A stretch of DNA of 64,000 bases. Origin: CBDCDJ01 sp965215355. Lineage in GTDB: Bacteria > Deinococcota > Deinococci > Deinococcales > Trueperaceae. The stretch's first letter is position 1. Each line of letters begins with the position of its first letter. A program made the position numbers and the translations under genes. The stretch is taken from NCBI GenBank assembly GCA_965215355.1, contig CBDCDJ010000007.1, forward strand, positions 1,240,001-1,304,000, written 5' to 3'. The notes beneath the pieces are model-generated. The model was not told the origin of the DNA. It was given only the letters and a program-made list of their open reading frames with translations, and ran no database searches. This document shows, piece by piece, positions 15,184 through 25,274 of the stretch.

Positions 15184-16148
15184 GCCCCGACCTCGTCACG
15201 TTTCGGCAGCTCGAGACCGGGCAAGGCCGCTTCAATCTGCGCCCGGTGAGGCTCCAACCAGGGCGGCAAGATGAGGCGCTCACCGAGCGTCGACAAATCC
15301 TCGTCCACACCGAAACCCGGCCCCTTGGTCGCTAATTCAAACAGCACCCCGCCGGGTTCGGAGAAGTACACCGACTCGAACCAGAAGCGGTCGATGACTT
15401 CGGTCGGGCGGCGTCCGGCGGCTTGGATGCGCTCGCGCACCGCCAGCTCGTGCGAGGGGTCCTCGACCGTCCAGGCGAGGTGATGCACACCGCCCACACC
15501 CCACTGTCCGCGGCGACCGGTGGGGTCTTCTGCAAGCTCGAGCACCCACCCCGAGCCGCCGACCCGGCCGTCCGCGGCGGGCAAGCCGTAGCGGTGCCAG
15601 CCGTTTTCTTCGGCGAGTTTTTGAAAACCCAGTGTCTCGGTGATAAAGCGCTCGGTAGCGGCTAAATCGCGCTCCACGACCCGCGCCCCGTGCAAACCCA
15701 AAATCTGCTTGTCGGCGGGAACGGGGCTGTCTTGCCAGGGCGTAAACACCCGCTCGTCGCTCGTTTCGACAAGGGCCAAGTTCAGGCCGTGCGGGTCGCG
15801 CAAGGTCATAAGGCGGTCACCGAAGCGCGTCGTGACTGCGTCCACGTCAGACTGAGCTAGCCGCGCCGCCCAGTAGTCCAAACTTTCCACCGGCACCGCC
15901 AATTGCACCTCGCTCGTCAAACCGACGCCGTGCCGCGCCCTCTCCATGTGCGCCCACGGGAAAAAAGTGAGGTCGGTGCCGGGATGGCCGTCGGCGTCGG
16001 CGTAGAACAGGTGATACGTCGTCGGGTCGTCCTGGTTGACGCTGCGTTTGACAAGTCTCATACCGAGGACGCCGGTGTAGAAGTCCAGGTTTTCCTGGGC
16101 GTCGCCGGCGATGGCAGTGACGTGGTGTAGGCCTTGGAGGTGGTTCAT
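15180..16148 (-). CDS. Ring-cleaving dioxygenase, VOC family (MhqO-like)
   Basis: A 322-residue protein with two vicinal-oxygen-chelate halves. The first begins LQGLHHVTAIAGDAQENLDFY, written here as its first 20 residues LQGLHHVTAIAGDAQENLDF, with the metal His in HHVTA. The second begins LGLHGARVVERD, with the later histidine in VGGVHHLAWTVED, and the metal Glu is expected in GGVLFELATKG. It is thus a glyoxalase/extradiol dioxygenase-type enzyme. The ATG at 16148 has an AAGGAG ribosome site. It is the first gene of a two-gene operon with the hydrolase and probably acts on catechol or hydroquinone-type compounds. Confidence 0.87.
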   Translation of the reverse strand: MNHLQGLHHVTAIAGDAQENLDFYTGVLGMRLVKRSVNQDDPTTYHLFYADADGHPGTDLTFFPWAHMERARHGVGLTSEVQLAVPVESLDYWAARLAQSDVDAVTTRFGDRLMTLRDPHGLNLALVETSDERVFTPWQDSPVPADKQILGLHGARVVERDLAATERFITETLGFQKLAEENGWHRYGLPAADGRVGGSGWVLELAEDPTGRRGQWGVGGVHHLAWTVEDPSHELAVRERIQAAGRRPTEVIDRFWFESVYFSEPGGVLFELATKGPGFGVDEDLSTLGERLILPPWLEPHRAQIEAALPGLELPKRDEVGA

Positions 16149-16292
16149 GGTTGGCTCCTTGTTTTACGGTCGGCGCTGGACCTAAGCAGTCCTTTTGATT
16201 TGTCCTGTCCCAAAACTCCCAAACGCTTTGTTGTCCCGAGTGTAAGCCGTTCGACAAGCTCAGGCCAGACTCCGCGCAACGAAGAACCGCTG

Positions 16293-16865
16293 ATGTGCGA
16301 GACTGACGCTGTGCGTCGCTACCTGCTGTTCGCTCCGAGTTTGTTGCTCGGCGTCGTCGGGATGGTCTGGGTACAGTTCAGGCCGTTGGGGCTCGAGCCC
16401 AAAGTCGGCTTCACGGGCGGTCTGCTCACTGCGGCCCTGCTCGTCATCGTCCTGCTCGGCGGCGCGTGGCTACTGGACAAAACGCTGCCCTCGTTTCGCT
16501 ACGCTTCCAAACTCATGGAGCGCGCCCTTTCTACTGTTCACCTGTCCCTGCCGTTTATATTTTTGCTCGCCGCCGCGTCGTCCCTCGCCGAAGAACTGTT
16601 TTTTCGCGGCGCGCTGCTGCCGCTCGTCACGGTCTGGGGCCAGGCGCTCCTGTTCGGGCTGATGCACCCGGCGACGCGCAAGGGCTGGAGCTACACGGCT
16701 TACACCTTTGTCGCGGGGCTAGCTTTTGGGTACGCGACGCTGTTCACCGGCAGCCTGTGGCCCGCGGTTCTGGCGCACTTCGTCATCAACTTGCAAGGGT
16801 TTTTGGAGGTCAGGCGACGGCAGAGAGAGCGACTCAAGGGCTCGAGCCGCTTTCAAACTTTGTGA
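16293..16865 (+). CDS. CPBP-family intramembrane metalloprotease
   Basis: A 190-residue membrane protein with about five helices. The CPBP/Abi signature is complete: EELFFRG (Glu-Glu and Arg) near residue 103, FGLMHPA, and the C-terminal LAHFVINL with His and Asn. These form the metal site of Rce1-like proteases. I place the start at ATG 16293 (MCETDAVRRYLLF). An upstream reading to 16134 adds a low-complexity tail over a dispersed-repeat-like segment and is unlikely. Targets unknown; it is a single gene divergent from the dioxygenase operon. Confidence 0.8.
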   Translation: MCETDAVRRYLLFAPSLLLGVVGMVWVQFRPLGLEPKVGFTGGLLTAALLVIVLLGGAWLLDKTLPSFRYASKLMERALSTVHLSLPFIFLLAAASSLAEELFFRGALLPLVTVWGQALLFGLMHPATRKGWSYTAYTFVAGLAFGYATLFTGSLWPAVLAHFVINLQGFLEVRRRQRERLKGSSRFQTL

Positions 16866-16912
16866 AGGGTTTTCGTAGCAAGCCCGAGAGATAAAGTATA
16901 CTGAGAAGCACG

Positions 16913-17161
16913 ATGCCACGAAGCTACCGAGCCACGTTGACGGGAGACCGTCTCGTCTGGCACGATGACGCGCCCGCGCAACTCAGAGAAAGCGTAACGG
17001 TGCGCGTCACCCTGCTCGAGAATCACGCCGAGAACAGTCAAGCCTCCCAGGGTGAGCGCATGGCTGCCGCCCTCGAGAAACTTGCCGCTTTAGAAGCGTT
17101 TGCCGCTGAAGACGACGCGGTTCAGTGGGAGCGAAACCAAAGGCTCGAGCCCCGTGTCTAA
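16913..17161 (+). CDS. Small protein, possibly antitoxin-like
   Basis: An 82-residue protein. The N-terminal half resembles short beta-hairpin antitoxin or AbrB/Phd-type openings (RATLTGDRLVWHDDAPAQL, VTVRVTLLE), and the C-terminal half is an acidic helix (ALEKLAALEAFAAEDDAVQW). TATACT at 16897-16902 lies 10 nt before the ATG. No toxin gene follows on this strand, since the next gene is convergent. If it is an antitoxin it is solitary. Assignment beyond a small acidic protein is a guess. Confidence 0.5.
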   Translation: MPRSYRATLTGDRLVWHDDAPAQLRESVTVRVTLLENHAENSQASQGERMAAALEKLAALEAFAAEDDAVQWERNQRLEPRV

Positions 17162-17172
17162 GTTCGCTTAAA

Positions 17173-17586
17173 TCAAAAAAGTGCTATGTCTATACTGGCA
17201 CCAATTTGAGCGAAGATTTCCAGAGCTTGAGGTGAGAAAAAAAATCCTGGTCGTTTATCGTGGTCGTTCCACACCAACCCACAGGACACTACGAGTTGGC
17301 ATTCTGATGGAAGCTTTTTGAAATTGTCAAGTTTAGACTCAATACTTTGAAGCAAGGCTTCAACGTGTTCTTCAACATCACTTTCATCTTTCGCGACACC
17401 AGACCCAAGGCACCAACCATTATAGGCGTGAGTGTTTTTGGCTTTTAGACTTACCCGCTCACCTTTTGTGAAAGTTTCGGTAGGAGCTATGTCCAATATT
17501 TCCGTTATTACACTCGGCTCGCATTTGAAGTCGTAGATGACCAGTTCGACACTTAACGCGTAGGCGCTGCTTTGTTGATTTTTCAC
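17173..17586 (-). CDS. DUF4279-family protein
   Basis: A 137-residue protein recognised as DUF4279-like from the opening VELVIYDFKCEPSVITEIL, the central TKGERVSLKAKNTHAYNGW and the late ECQLVVSCGLVWND with FFFSPQALEIFAQIGAS. The family is thought to be an immunity or sensor-type protein in some contexts, but function is not established. GC is visibly lower than in the flanking genes, which hints at recent acquisition. It is convergent with the small gene at 16913 (11 nt between) and 22 nt downstream of the Mrp gene on the same strand. Confidence 0.7.
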   Translation of the reverse strand: MKNQQSSAYALSVELVIYDFKCEPSVITEILDIAPTETFTKGERVSLKAKNTHAYNGWCLGSGVAKDESDVEEHVEALLQSIESKLDNFKKLPSECQLVVSCGLVWNDHDKRPGFFFSPQALEIFAQIGASIDIALF

Positions 17587-17608
17587 AATATAAGCTACAC
17601 CCGTACTT

Positions 17609-18661
<1,053 letters not shown>

Positions 18662-18912
18662 AGTAGAACTTATGGTAGCAAGCCGGCAACGCCGGGGGGG
18701 GCGTGCGCCTTACCTTGGTCCTTGATGGGGCTCGCTCTAAAGGGTGCAGAACTGAATTGAAAGTACCGAGCAACCGCTTGCTCGGCTCCCGAGACGCCCT
18801 ACCTCGTTTTCCACGTTCCCGGTGCGGGTTCACTTCGGCGTCGGGAGGGTACGTTATACTTGCGCAGTGATGACGGCGACAAAACCGAAGCATTTCGCGA
18901 CGAGGCCGCAGC

Positions 18913-20550
18913 GTGGCCGGTAGGTACCAACTCCGCGCGGTCCTGGCCGAGCGGGGCGGCGTGACGACGCACGAGGGCGTCGACCCGCTGACGGGGTTGC
19001 CGGTCCTCGCCTACCGCTTTTCCGGCACGCCCGCCCCGGGCCTGCGCGACTTGGAGTCGGAGAACATTCCGGGCTTGCTGCACGTCGACACGTCCGACGC
19101 CGCGGACGACAAGACCGAAGTCGTGGTGGCCTACTTTAAGGAGTACCAGCCCCTCGAACAACCTCTGTCGGTGTCCGTGTCCACCCTGCTCGCGGACAGC
19201 GCTCGAGCGCTCAAGGACGCGGCGCAGGCGGGTGTGGTCCACGGCGACCTCTACCCGGGCCGCTTTTTGGCGAGCCGCGACCACGTGCTGCTCGAGGGGT
19301 TCGGCGTTCCCTGGCAGGCTCGGGAAAGCGCCTACCGCGCGCCCGAGGCCGAGGCGAGCTTTGCCGGCGACGTGTTCGCCTGGGCGAAGTCCGTGCTCGA
19401 GCTTGCCAAGGGCCGTTTGGACGGGGCCACGCTGAGCCTCCTCACGAGCTGTCTGCACGCCGACCCGGCTGAGCGCCCGGCCGCGTCGGAACTTTACGCG
19501 GCGCTCCGGCTCAGGCGCAACCTGCCCGAAGCTGTCGGGAGCGCAGGTGCCGTTGGCGAGACGACCATTGAGACGACCCCTGCTGAGACGACCCCTGCCG
19601 AGAGCGCCAAGGCCCTCGAGGTTGAAGACGAGGGCTTTCAAGGTACGGACCTCAAAAATGAGACATACACCCCGGCCGCGCCCGCGTTCGACGAGACGGA
19701 GCTGACCTTCGCCCCCGAAGACATCCCCGAAGAACCTTTCACCGAGCCGCCCTACGACTTCAGTGACGGGCTCGGAGACGGCTTTGACCACGGTGCAGAC
19801 CACGAAGCGTCCAGCGCGTCCTCGCCCGCGGCAGAGGCTCTACCCGTACCTCCCACCACGCCCCCAGGAACGCCGCCACACTCGCAAAACTGGGACCGCC
19901 ACTGGGACGAAGACGCCGAGCCGGAACTCATTCTTTCCGACCCCGGCGACCGCTACAGGGTGAACAAGGCGGCTTCCGCAGACGGCGCTTCAACGAACCC
20001 GGCGGCAGCGGCCACCGAACCCAAACCCTTCGTCAAGGACCTGCCGCCCGGTGCGACCTACCGCCCGGGCGAAGCGAACACGGGGTTGCGACCGGGTGTT
20101 ATCCAAGAATACTCGTTCGACGCCGAACCGCCGGCCGACCCCCGGCGGCGGCGGCTCATCATTATGCTGCTGCTGCTCATCTTCGGCGCGGCCGCGTTGG
20201 CCTATTTGGCACTGTTCTGGCAGCAGCGGCAAGACACGGTGCCCGCCCTGGGTGCGCCGACCCCCGCAACGGTCTACATCGTCGACGCGACCCTCGCCCC
20301 GCCCGACTTGCCCCCCACCGACGTTTACGTGGTGAGCAGCCCGGCGGGCTCGCGCAACCCGCCGGGCGCGCTCATCACGGTCGTGTCGCCGCCCGGTCGC
20401 CAAATCGCGCTCGACCGCTCGGGCACCTGGCAGTTGCAAGCGCGCTTTCAAAAACGCGCCTCGGAAATCGTGACGTTTCAGGTGCCGCAGGAGCGCGCCA
20501 TTTCGTTTACGCTGCCCCCGGAAGCCGCGGACGACCCGGCGCAACCGTGA
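18913..20550 (+). CDS. Membrane-anchored pseudokinase-like protein
   Basis: A 545-residue protein, GTG start at 18913 because upstream frames are closed by a stop at 18871. Residues about 1-200 resemble a Ser/Thr kinase: GRYQLRAVLAERGG (a degraded glycine loop), a catalytic-loop-like VVHGDLYPGRFL with Asp112, and APEAEASFAGDVFAWAKSVL. The DFG motif reads EGFG (residues 128-131), so its Asp is missing, and no obvious VAVK lysine exists. A Thr/Glu/Pro-rich linker follows, one membrane helix (about 415-436, LIIMLLLLIFGAAALAYLAL) and an external beta-rich domain of about 100 residues. It probably senses or scaffolds without phosphorylating. It overlaps guaA by 4 nt. Confidence 0.7.
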   Translation: MAGRYQLRAVLAERGGVTTHEGVDPLTGLPVLAYRFSGTPAPGLRDLESENIPGLLHVDTSDAADDKTEVVVAYFKEYQPLEQPLSVSVSTLLADSARALKDAAQAGVVHGDLYPGRFLASRDHVLLEGFGVPWQARESAYRAPEAEASFAGDVFAWAKSVLELAKGRLDGATLSLLTSCLHADPAERPAASELYAALRLRRNLPEAVGSAGAVGETTIETTPAETTPAESAKALEVEDEGFQGTDLKNETYTPAAPAFDETELTFAPEDIPEEPFTEPPYDFSDGLGDGFDHGADHEASSASSPAAEALPVPPTTPPGTPPHSQNWDRHWDEDAEPELILSDPGDRYRVNKAASADGASTNPAAAATEPKPFVKDLPPGATYRPGEANTGLRPGVIQEYSFDAEPPADPRRRRLIIMLLLLIFGAAALAYLALFWQQRQDTVPALGAPTPATVYIVDATLAPPDLPPTDVYVVSSPAGSRNPPGALITVVSPPGRQIALDRSGTWQLQARFQKRASEIVTFQVPQERAISFTLPPEAADDPAQP

Positions 20551-22121
20551 AGCGCGACGTCCCGACCGGCACCGACCTGGCTCGGACTTTCTCCAAGGTC
20601 GTCGTCCTCGACTACGGTTCGCAGTACACGCAGCTCATCGCGCGGCGGCTGCGCGAGTTGCAGGTGTTCTCGAGCATCTTACCGGGTGGCTCTAGCTTAA
20701 AGGACGTCCTCGCCGCCGAGCCGAGCGCGCTCATTTTGTCGGGCGGGCCGACGAGCGTGTACGACGAGGGCGCACCGGGTTTGCCAGCGGGGCTGCTCGA
20801 GACGGGCTTGCCCGTCCTCGCCATTTGCTACGGGATGCAGCTCGTCGCGCAGGCGGCGGGCGGGCGGGTCAGCTCGAGCCCCGTGCACGAGTACGGCAAA
20901 GCGGCCCTGACGCGCTACACGGGCGACTTGTTCGACCACGTCGAGGGTGACTTCGTCGCCTGGATGAGCCACGGCGACGCGGTGAGCGAGGTGCCGCCGG
21001 GGTTTGCCGTGACCGCTGCAACGAGCGACACCGTAGTCGCCGCGATGGAAGACGCCACGCGGAAAATTTACGCCCTCCAGTTTCACCCTGAAGTGCGCCA
21101 CACGCCCAAGGGCGTCGCGCTGTTGCAAAACTTTTTGCGTCACGCGGGCGTTACGGCCGACTGGACCCCCGAGCATGTTTTGGACACGCTGACTCGCGAC
21201 GTGAAAGAGCGCGTCGGGGCTGAGCGCGTGCTGCTCGGCATCTCGGGCGGGGTGGACTCGAGCACGTTGGGCCTGCTCTTAAACCGCGCCCTTCACGACC
21301 AACTTCACGCGGTCTTCGTCGACCACGGCCTGCTGCGGCTGGGCGAGGCCGAGGAGGTCGAAGCGGCGCTGCGCGGCCTCGGCGTGAACTTGACCGTCGT
21401 GGACGCTTCCGAGTGCTTCTTGCAGGCGCTGCGCGGCGTCACCGACCCCGAGGAAAAGCGCAAAATCATCGGGCGGGAGTTCGTCGAGGTGTTTTACGGC
21501 GAGGCCGAAAAGCTGCAACGAGAGCACGGCGAAATTCGCTTTTTGGCGCAGGGCACGCTCTACCCCGACGTGGTCGAGTCGGCGGGCGGACACGGCGCGG
21601 CCGTTATCAAGTCGCACCACAACGTCGGCGGTTTGCCCAAGGACTTGCGCTTCGAACTGCTCGAGCCTTTCCGCACCCTGTTCAAAGACGAGGTGCGCGA
21701 ACTCGCCGAAATACTCGGGATGCCGAAACACCTCCGCGACCGCCACCCTTTTCCCGGCCCCGGTTTGGCGATTCGCTGCATCGGCGAGGTGACGCGAGAG
21801 CGCCTGGAGACCTTGCGCCGCGTGGACGACGTCTTCGTCAGCAGCCTGCGCGAGTTCGGCCTCTACGACGCGACCTGGCAAGCGTTGGCGGTCCTCACCC
21901 CGATTCGCTCGGTCGGCGTGATGGGCGACGGGCGCACTTATTCGCACCTTGTGGCGCTGCGGGCGGTCTCGAGCGAAGACGCCATGACCGCCGACTGGAG
22001 CCGCCTGCCGCACGATTTTTTAGCCACGGTTTCAAACCGCATCGTCAACAGCGTGGCGGAGGTTAACCGGGTGGTTTACGACATCACCAGCAAGCCGCCG
22101 GGGACGATTGAGTGGGAATAA
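20547..22121 (+). CDS. guaA: GMP synthase (glutamine-hydrolysing)
   Basis: A 524-residue enzyme that aminates XMP to GMP with ATP and glutamine. The class I glutaminase half has the catalytic Cys in LAICYGMQLVAQ and the His/Glu in LQFHPEVRHT. The ATP-pyrophosphatase half has the P-loop LLGISGGVDSSTLGLLL, and the C-terminal dimer domain ends SKPPGTIEWE as expected. The GTG start overlaps the upstream pseudokinase stop (GTGA), so it is translated from a shared transcript. Length is normal. Confidence 0.97.
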   Translation: MKRDVPTGTDLARTFSKVVVLDYGSQYTQLIARRLRELQVFSSILPGGSSLKDVLAAEPSALILSGGPTSVYDEGAPGLPAGLLETGLPVLAICYGMQLVAQAAGGRVSSSPVHEYGKAALTRYTGDLFDHVEGDFVAWMSHGDAVSEVPPGFAVTAATSDTVVAAMEDATRKIYALQFHPEVRHTPKGVALLQNFLRHAGVTADWTPEHVLDTLTRDVKERVGAERVLLGISGGVDSSTLGLLLNRALHDQLHAVFVDHGLLRLGEAEEVEAALRGLGVNLTVVDASECFLQALRGVTDPEEKRKIIGREFVEVFYGEAEKLQREHGEIRFLAQGTLYPDVVESAGGHGAAVIKSHHNVGGLPKDLRFELLEPFRTLFKDEVRELAEILGMPKHLRDRHPFPGPGLAIRCIGEVTRERLETLRRVDDVFVSSLREFGLYDATWQALAVLTPIRSVGVMGDGRTYSHLVALRAVSSEDAMTADWSRLPHDFLATVSNRIVNSVAEVNRVVYDITSKPPGTIEWE

Positions 22122-22228
22122 GTTGGCGCGTCCGGTCTGCCGTCAGGTTTGCTCGCGCATAAACACGAGGCCCGGTAGGTGCTGGAGTGGGTCGTGCTCC
22201 AAGAGTTTCACTTTATAATGTCCTAGCT

Positions 22229-22837
22229 TTACCAAATTTCACTCAGCTCGAGCTTAAACCCTGCCAGAACGGGCTCGGCGCTGAGCGTGTCGGGTGCCTC
22301 GAGGTCCTTTATCCCCTCAGGCGTGTAAACGTAGACCCGCTTCGTGTTCGCGTCTATGAGCCAACCGAGCTTGGCACCGTTCTCGAGATACTCCTGCATC
22401 TTTTCTTTGGCTACGTTCAGGCTGTCCGAAGGAGAAAGCAGTTCGACTACAATTGTCGGGCACAGGGGCAAGAACTTTTCGCGCTGCTCGGGGCTGAGGG
22501 GCTCGAGCTGTTCTCGGCTCACCCAGGACGCGTCCGGCGAGCGCAATGCGCCGTTGGGCAAACGAAAACCCGTCGAAGAGTCAAAAGACTTGCCCGTTCC
22601 ATCTTGTTTAGCCCAAAGCCTCAGTTGCATGGTGATTTCGGCGTTGCGGTCTCCCGTTGCTCCTCCGGCGGGTGGCATGACGATAAGGTCTCCTCGCGCA
22701 CTGACTTCTAAACGCACCTCGGGGTTGAGCGACGCCAACGCCAAAAGCTCGTCATCCGACAGTCTGAAAGGTAGATGGATAGCAAACGGCTTGTCGGGCA
22801 CATCGAAAACAACGTCTTCACGAACTTGGACGGCCAT
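22229..22837 (-). CDS. Uma2 family protein (second copy type)
   Basis: A 202-residue Uma2/DUF820 protein. It has LASLNPEVRLEVSARGDLIV at the N terminus, SPDASWVSREQLEPL, CPTIVVELLSPSDSLNVAKE and LENGAKLGWLIDANTKRVYVY. The Asp, Glu and Lys positions of the nuclease-like core are kept. It differs strongly from the Uma2 protein at 7184-7732, so the two are separate lineages. It starts 25 nt after the end of the ALDH operon on the same strand, possibly with its own TANNNT box next to the ATG. Function unproven. Confidence 0.85.
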   Translation of the reverse strand: MAVQVREDVVFDVPDKPFAIHLPFRLSDDELLALASLNPEVRLEVSARGDLIVMPPAGGATGDRNAEITMQLRLWAKQDGTGKSFDSSTGFRLPNGALRSPDASWVSREQLEPLSPEQREKFLPLCPTIVVELLSPSDSLNVAKEKMQEYLENGAKLGWLIDANTKRVYVYTPEGIKDLEAPDTLSAEPVLAGFKLELSEIW

Positions 22838-22861
22838 ACTCTATCCTACTGTACGGTACGC

Positions 22862-25273
22862 TCATTCGCCGTAAGGCACCCAGATGTTTTTCACCTGCGT
22901 CGCCCGGCGCAAATAATCTTTCCCCTGCCCCTGCTGCGAGTCGAACCAGTCGCGCGCTTTGCCATTATTCACCCAGGTCGCTTTGAGGTTGCCTGTTGAG
23001 GCGCGCTCGACCACGGCGCCGCCTTCGGCCGAGCCGACATACCACATGGCCGCGACCTCGTCGTGTTTGGCAAGCACCTCGGCGAGTTCGTCCTGGTCGC
23101 CCGTGATGATGTTGACGACGCCGCCGGGCACGTCGCTCGTATCCAAAACCTGGTAAAGGTCGGCAATAACGAGCGGATGGCGCGTTGAGGGCGTTACCAC
23201 GACCCGGTTGCCCATCGCAACGGCGGGCATAACCAGCGAAACGAAAGCCAGCAGCGGCGCTTCATCCGGGCAACTCAGGCCCATAATCCCGAAAGGCTCG
23301 GGCATGGCGAGGGTGACGTTGCGTACCGGCGTGGCGTGAACCTGCCCGTCGTACTTGTCGGCGTAAGCGGCGTAGTAGAAGATGCGCTCTACAGAAGCTT
23401 CGACCTCTGCTGCTGCCTTTTTACGGGTGACGCCCGTCGTCTGAACGAGTCTCGCCTCGAACTCAGGGGCCCTGGCCGCCAAATTTTCAGCCAAATAGTA
23501 AAGCACCTGCGCCCGGTTGTGCGCCGTCGCCTGCGACCAAGCCGCGGCTTTGCGCGCCGCCTCGACCGCGTTGCGGATGTCCTTGCGGTTGCCGAGGCCG
23601 ACCTCGCCTAAGTGTTCGCCTTTCGGGTTGAGAACGGGATAGCTGTAACCCGAGTCGGGCCGCGCTTGCTTGCCGCCGATGTAAAGCTTCGGCGTGCGGT
23701 CGACCCCGACCCCCCCGGTCTGCGCTTCGCCCAATCGGCCCCCATCGGAGGGGAGTGAAAGCCCCTCTTCTTGCTTCTTGCTCCCTACTTCTTGCTTCTG
23801 CCCCTTCTCCCACGACGGCACCAGGTACTCGTACATCCCCTCACGGCCGCCCTCGCGCCCGTAGCCCGATTCGCGGTAGCCGCCGAAGCCCGCCGCCGCG
23901 TCGAACAGGTTGGTCGAGTTTATCCACACCACGCCCGCTTTGAGCTGCGGCGCGACGTCGAGGGCTAAGTTGACGTTCTCCGTCCACACCGAAGCCGCCA
24001 GGCCGTAGCGCGTGTTGTTGGCGAGTAGGGCGGCCTCGTCCGGCGTGCGGAAAGTCATCGAGGCCATCACCGGGCCGAAAATTTCGACCTGGGCGACGCT
24101 CGAGGCCGGGTCTACGTCGGTGAACAGGGTCGGCGGGTAGTAATAACCCGTCTCCGGCACCGACCAGGTGGGTTGGTAGCAGGTCAAGCCCTCTGCTTTA
24201 CCTTCTTCGACAAGCCGGCGGATTTTTTGCAACTGCACCGCCGCGACGACCGCGCCCATGTCGACCGCCTTGTCGAGCGGGTTGCCGACACGCAGTTTTT
24301 CCATGCGTGAGAGGAGTTTGCGGTGGACTTTCTCGGCCACCCCTTCTTGCACGAGGAGCCGGCTACCCGCACAGCAGACCTCGCCCTGGTTGAACCAAAT
24401 CGCGTCGACCACGCCCTCGACCGCGCTGTCTATGTCGGCATCTTCGAAAATGATAAAAGGCGACTTGCCGCCCAGCTCGAGCGACAGTTTCTTGCCGCTG
24501 CCCGCACTCTTTTCACGGATAAGCCGCCCGACCTCGGTCGAGCCGGTAAAAGCGAGCTTGTCGACGCCGCTGTGCTCGACCAACGCCGCGCCCGTAGAAC
24601 CGTCGCCCGTGACGATGTTGACCACGCCCGGCGGCAGGCCGACCTCCTGGCAGATTTCGGCAAAGGCGAGCGCGGTGAGCGGCGTAAATTCGGCGGGTTT
24701 GAGGACGACGGTGTTCCCGGCGGCGAGCGCGGGCGCGATTTTCCAGGCGAGCATCAGCAGCGGAAAGTTCCAGGGGATGATTTGCCCGCACACACCTACG
24801 GGTTCGTACCCTTCGAACTCGGTTTCCAAAAGCTGCGCCCAGCCTGCGTGGTGGTAAAAGTGCCGCGCGACCAGTGGGATATCGAGGTCGCGCGTCTCGC
24901 GAATCGGTTTGCCGTTGTCGAGCGTCTCCAGGACGGCTAAGAGCCTCGAGTGCTTTTGCACATGCCGCGCCAGCGCGTATAAGTAGCGGGCTCGAGCGTG
25001 CCCGGACAGCCCCGCCCAATCGCCCTGCGCCCCTCGAGCCGCCTTGACGGCCTTGTCGATGTCTGATGCGTCGCCCTGCGCGACTTTTGCCAATACGGTT
25101 TCATCAGCCGGGTTGATGGTCTCGAAATACTCGCCCGCTGCAGGTTTGACAAACCGTCCGCCGATAAAATGCTCGAAGGTGCGGTTGTGGCGCGCGAGCC
25201 ATACCGTCGCTTGCTCAGCGCTCTCGGGGGCGGGGCCGTAGTCCATCGTTTCGAAAACCTCTTTTACGGTCAC
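22862..25273 (-). CDS. Two-domain aldehyde dehydrogenase, ALDH16-like
   Basis: An 803-residue protein, GTG start at 25273 with GGAGG 6 nt upstream, inside the end of the vapC gene. Domain 1 (about 36-485) is a full NAD(P)-dependent ALDH: LELGGKSPF with the general-base Glu and NQGEVCCAGSR with catalytic Cys300. Domain 2 (about 530-803) repeats the ALDH start (IGGKQ...) but ends before a catalytic Cys. Two domains with an inactive second one and the ending ATQVKNIWVPYGE fit the bacterial ALDH16 family. The linker (about 487-525) is low-complexity Lys/Gln/Glu/Gly. With deoC in the same operon it likely oxidises acetaldehyde from deoxyribose 5-phosphate. Confidence 0.88.
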   Translation of the reverse strand: MTVKEVFETMDYGPAPESAEQATVWLARHNRTFEHFIGGRFVKPAAGEYFETINPADETVLAKVAQGDASDIDKAVKAARGAQGDWAGLSGHARARYLYALARHVQKHSRLLAVLETLDNGKPIRETRDLDIPLVARHFYHHAGWAQLLETEFEGYEPVGVCGQIIPWNFPLLMLAWKIAPALAAGNTVVLKPAEFTPLTALAFAEICQEVGLPPGVVNIVTGDGSTGAALVEHSGVDKLAFTGSTEVGRLIREKSAGSGKKLSLELGGKSPFIIFEDADIDSAVEGVVDAIWFNQGEVCCAGSRLLVQEGVAEKVHRKLLSRMEKLRVGNPLDKAVDMGAVVAAVQLQKIRRLVEEGKAEGLTCYQPTWSVPETGYYYPPTLFTDVDPASSVAQVEIFGPVMASMTFRTPDEAALLANNTRYGLAASVWTENVNLALDVAPQLKAGVVWINSTNLFDAAAGFGGYRESGYGREGGREGMYEYLVPSWEKGQKQEVGSKKQEEGLSLPSDGGRLGEAQTGGVGVDRTPKLYIGGKQARPDSGYSYPVLNPKGEHLGEVGLGNRKDIRNAVEAARKAAAWSQATAHNRAQVLYYLAENLAARAPEFEARLVQTTGVTRKKAAAEVEASVERIFYYAAYADKYDGQVHATPVRNVTLAMPEPFGIMGLSCPDEAPLLAFVSLVMPAVAMGNRVVVTPSTRHPLVIADLYQVLDTSDVPGGVVNIITGDQDELAEVLAKHDEVAAMWYVGSAEGGAVVERASTGNLKATWVNNGKARDWFDSQQGQGKDYLRRATQVKNIWVPYGE

Positions 25274-25274
25274 T

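Noticed and set aside
16248..16266. CCGTTCGACAAGCTCAGGCC as part of a REP element
   Set aside because: It resembles a dispersed bacterial repeat half-site, but I see only one copy here and no REP-associated transposase.
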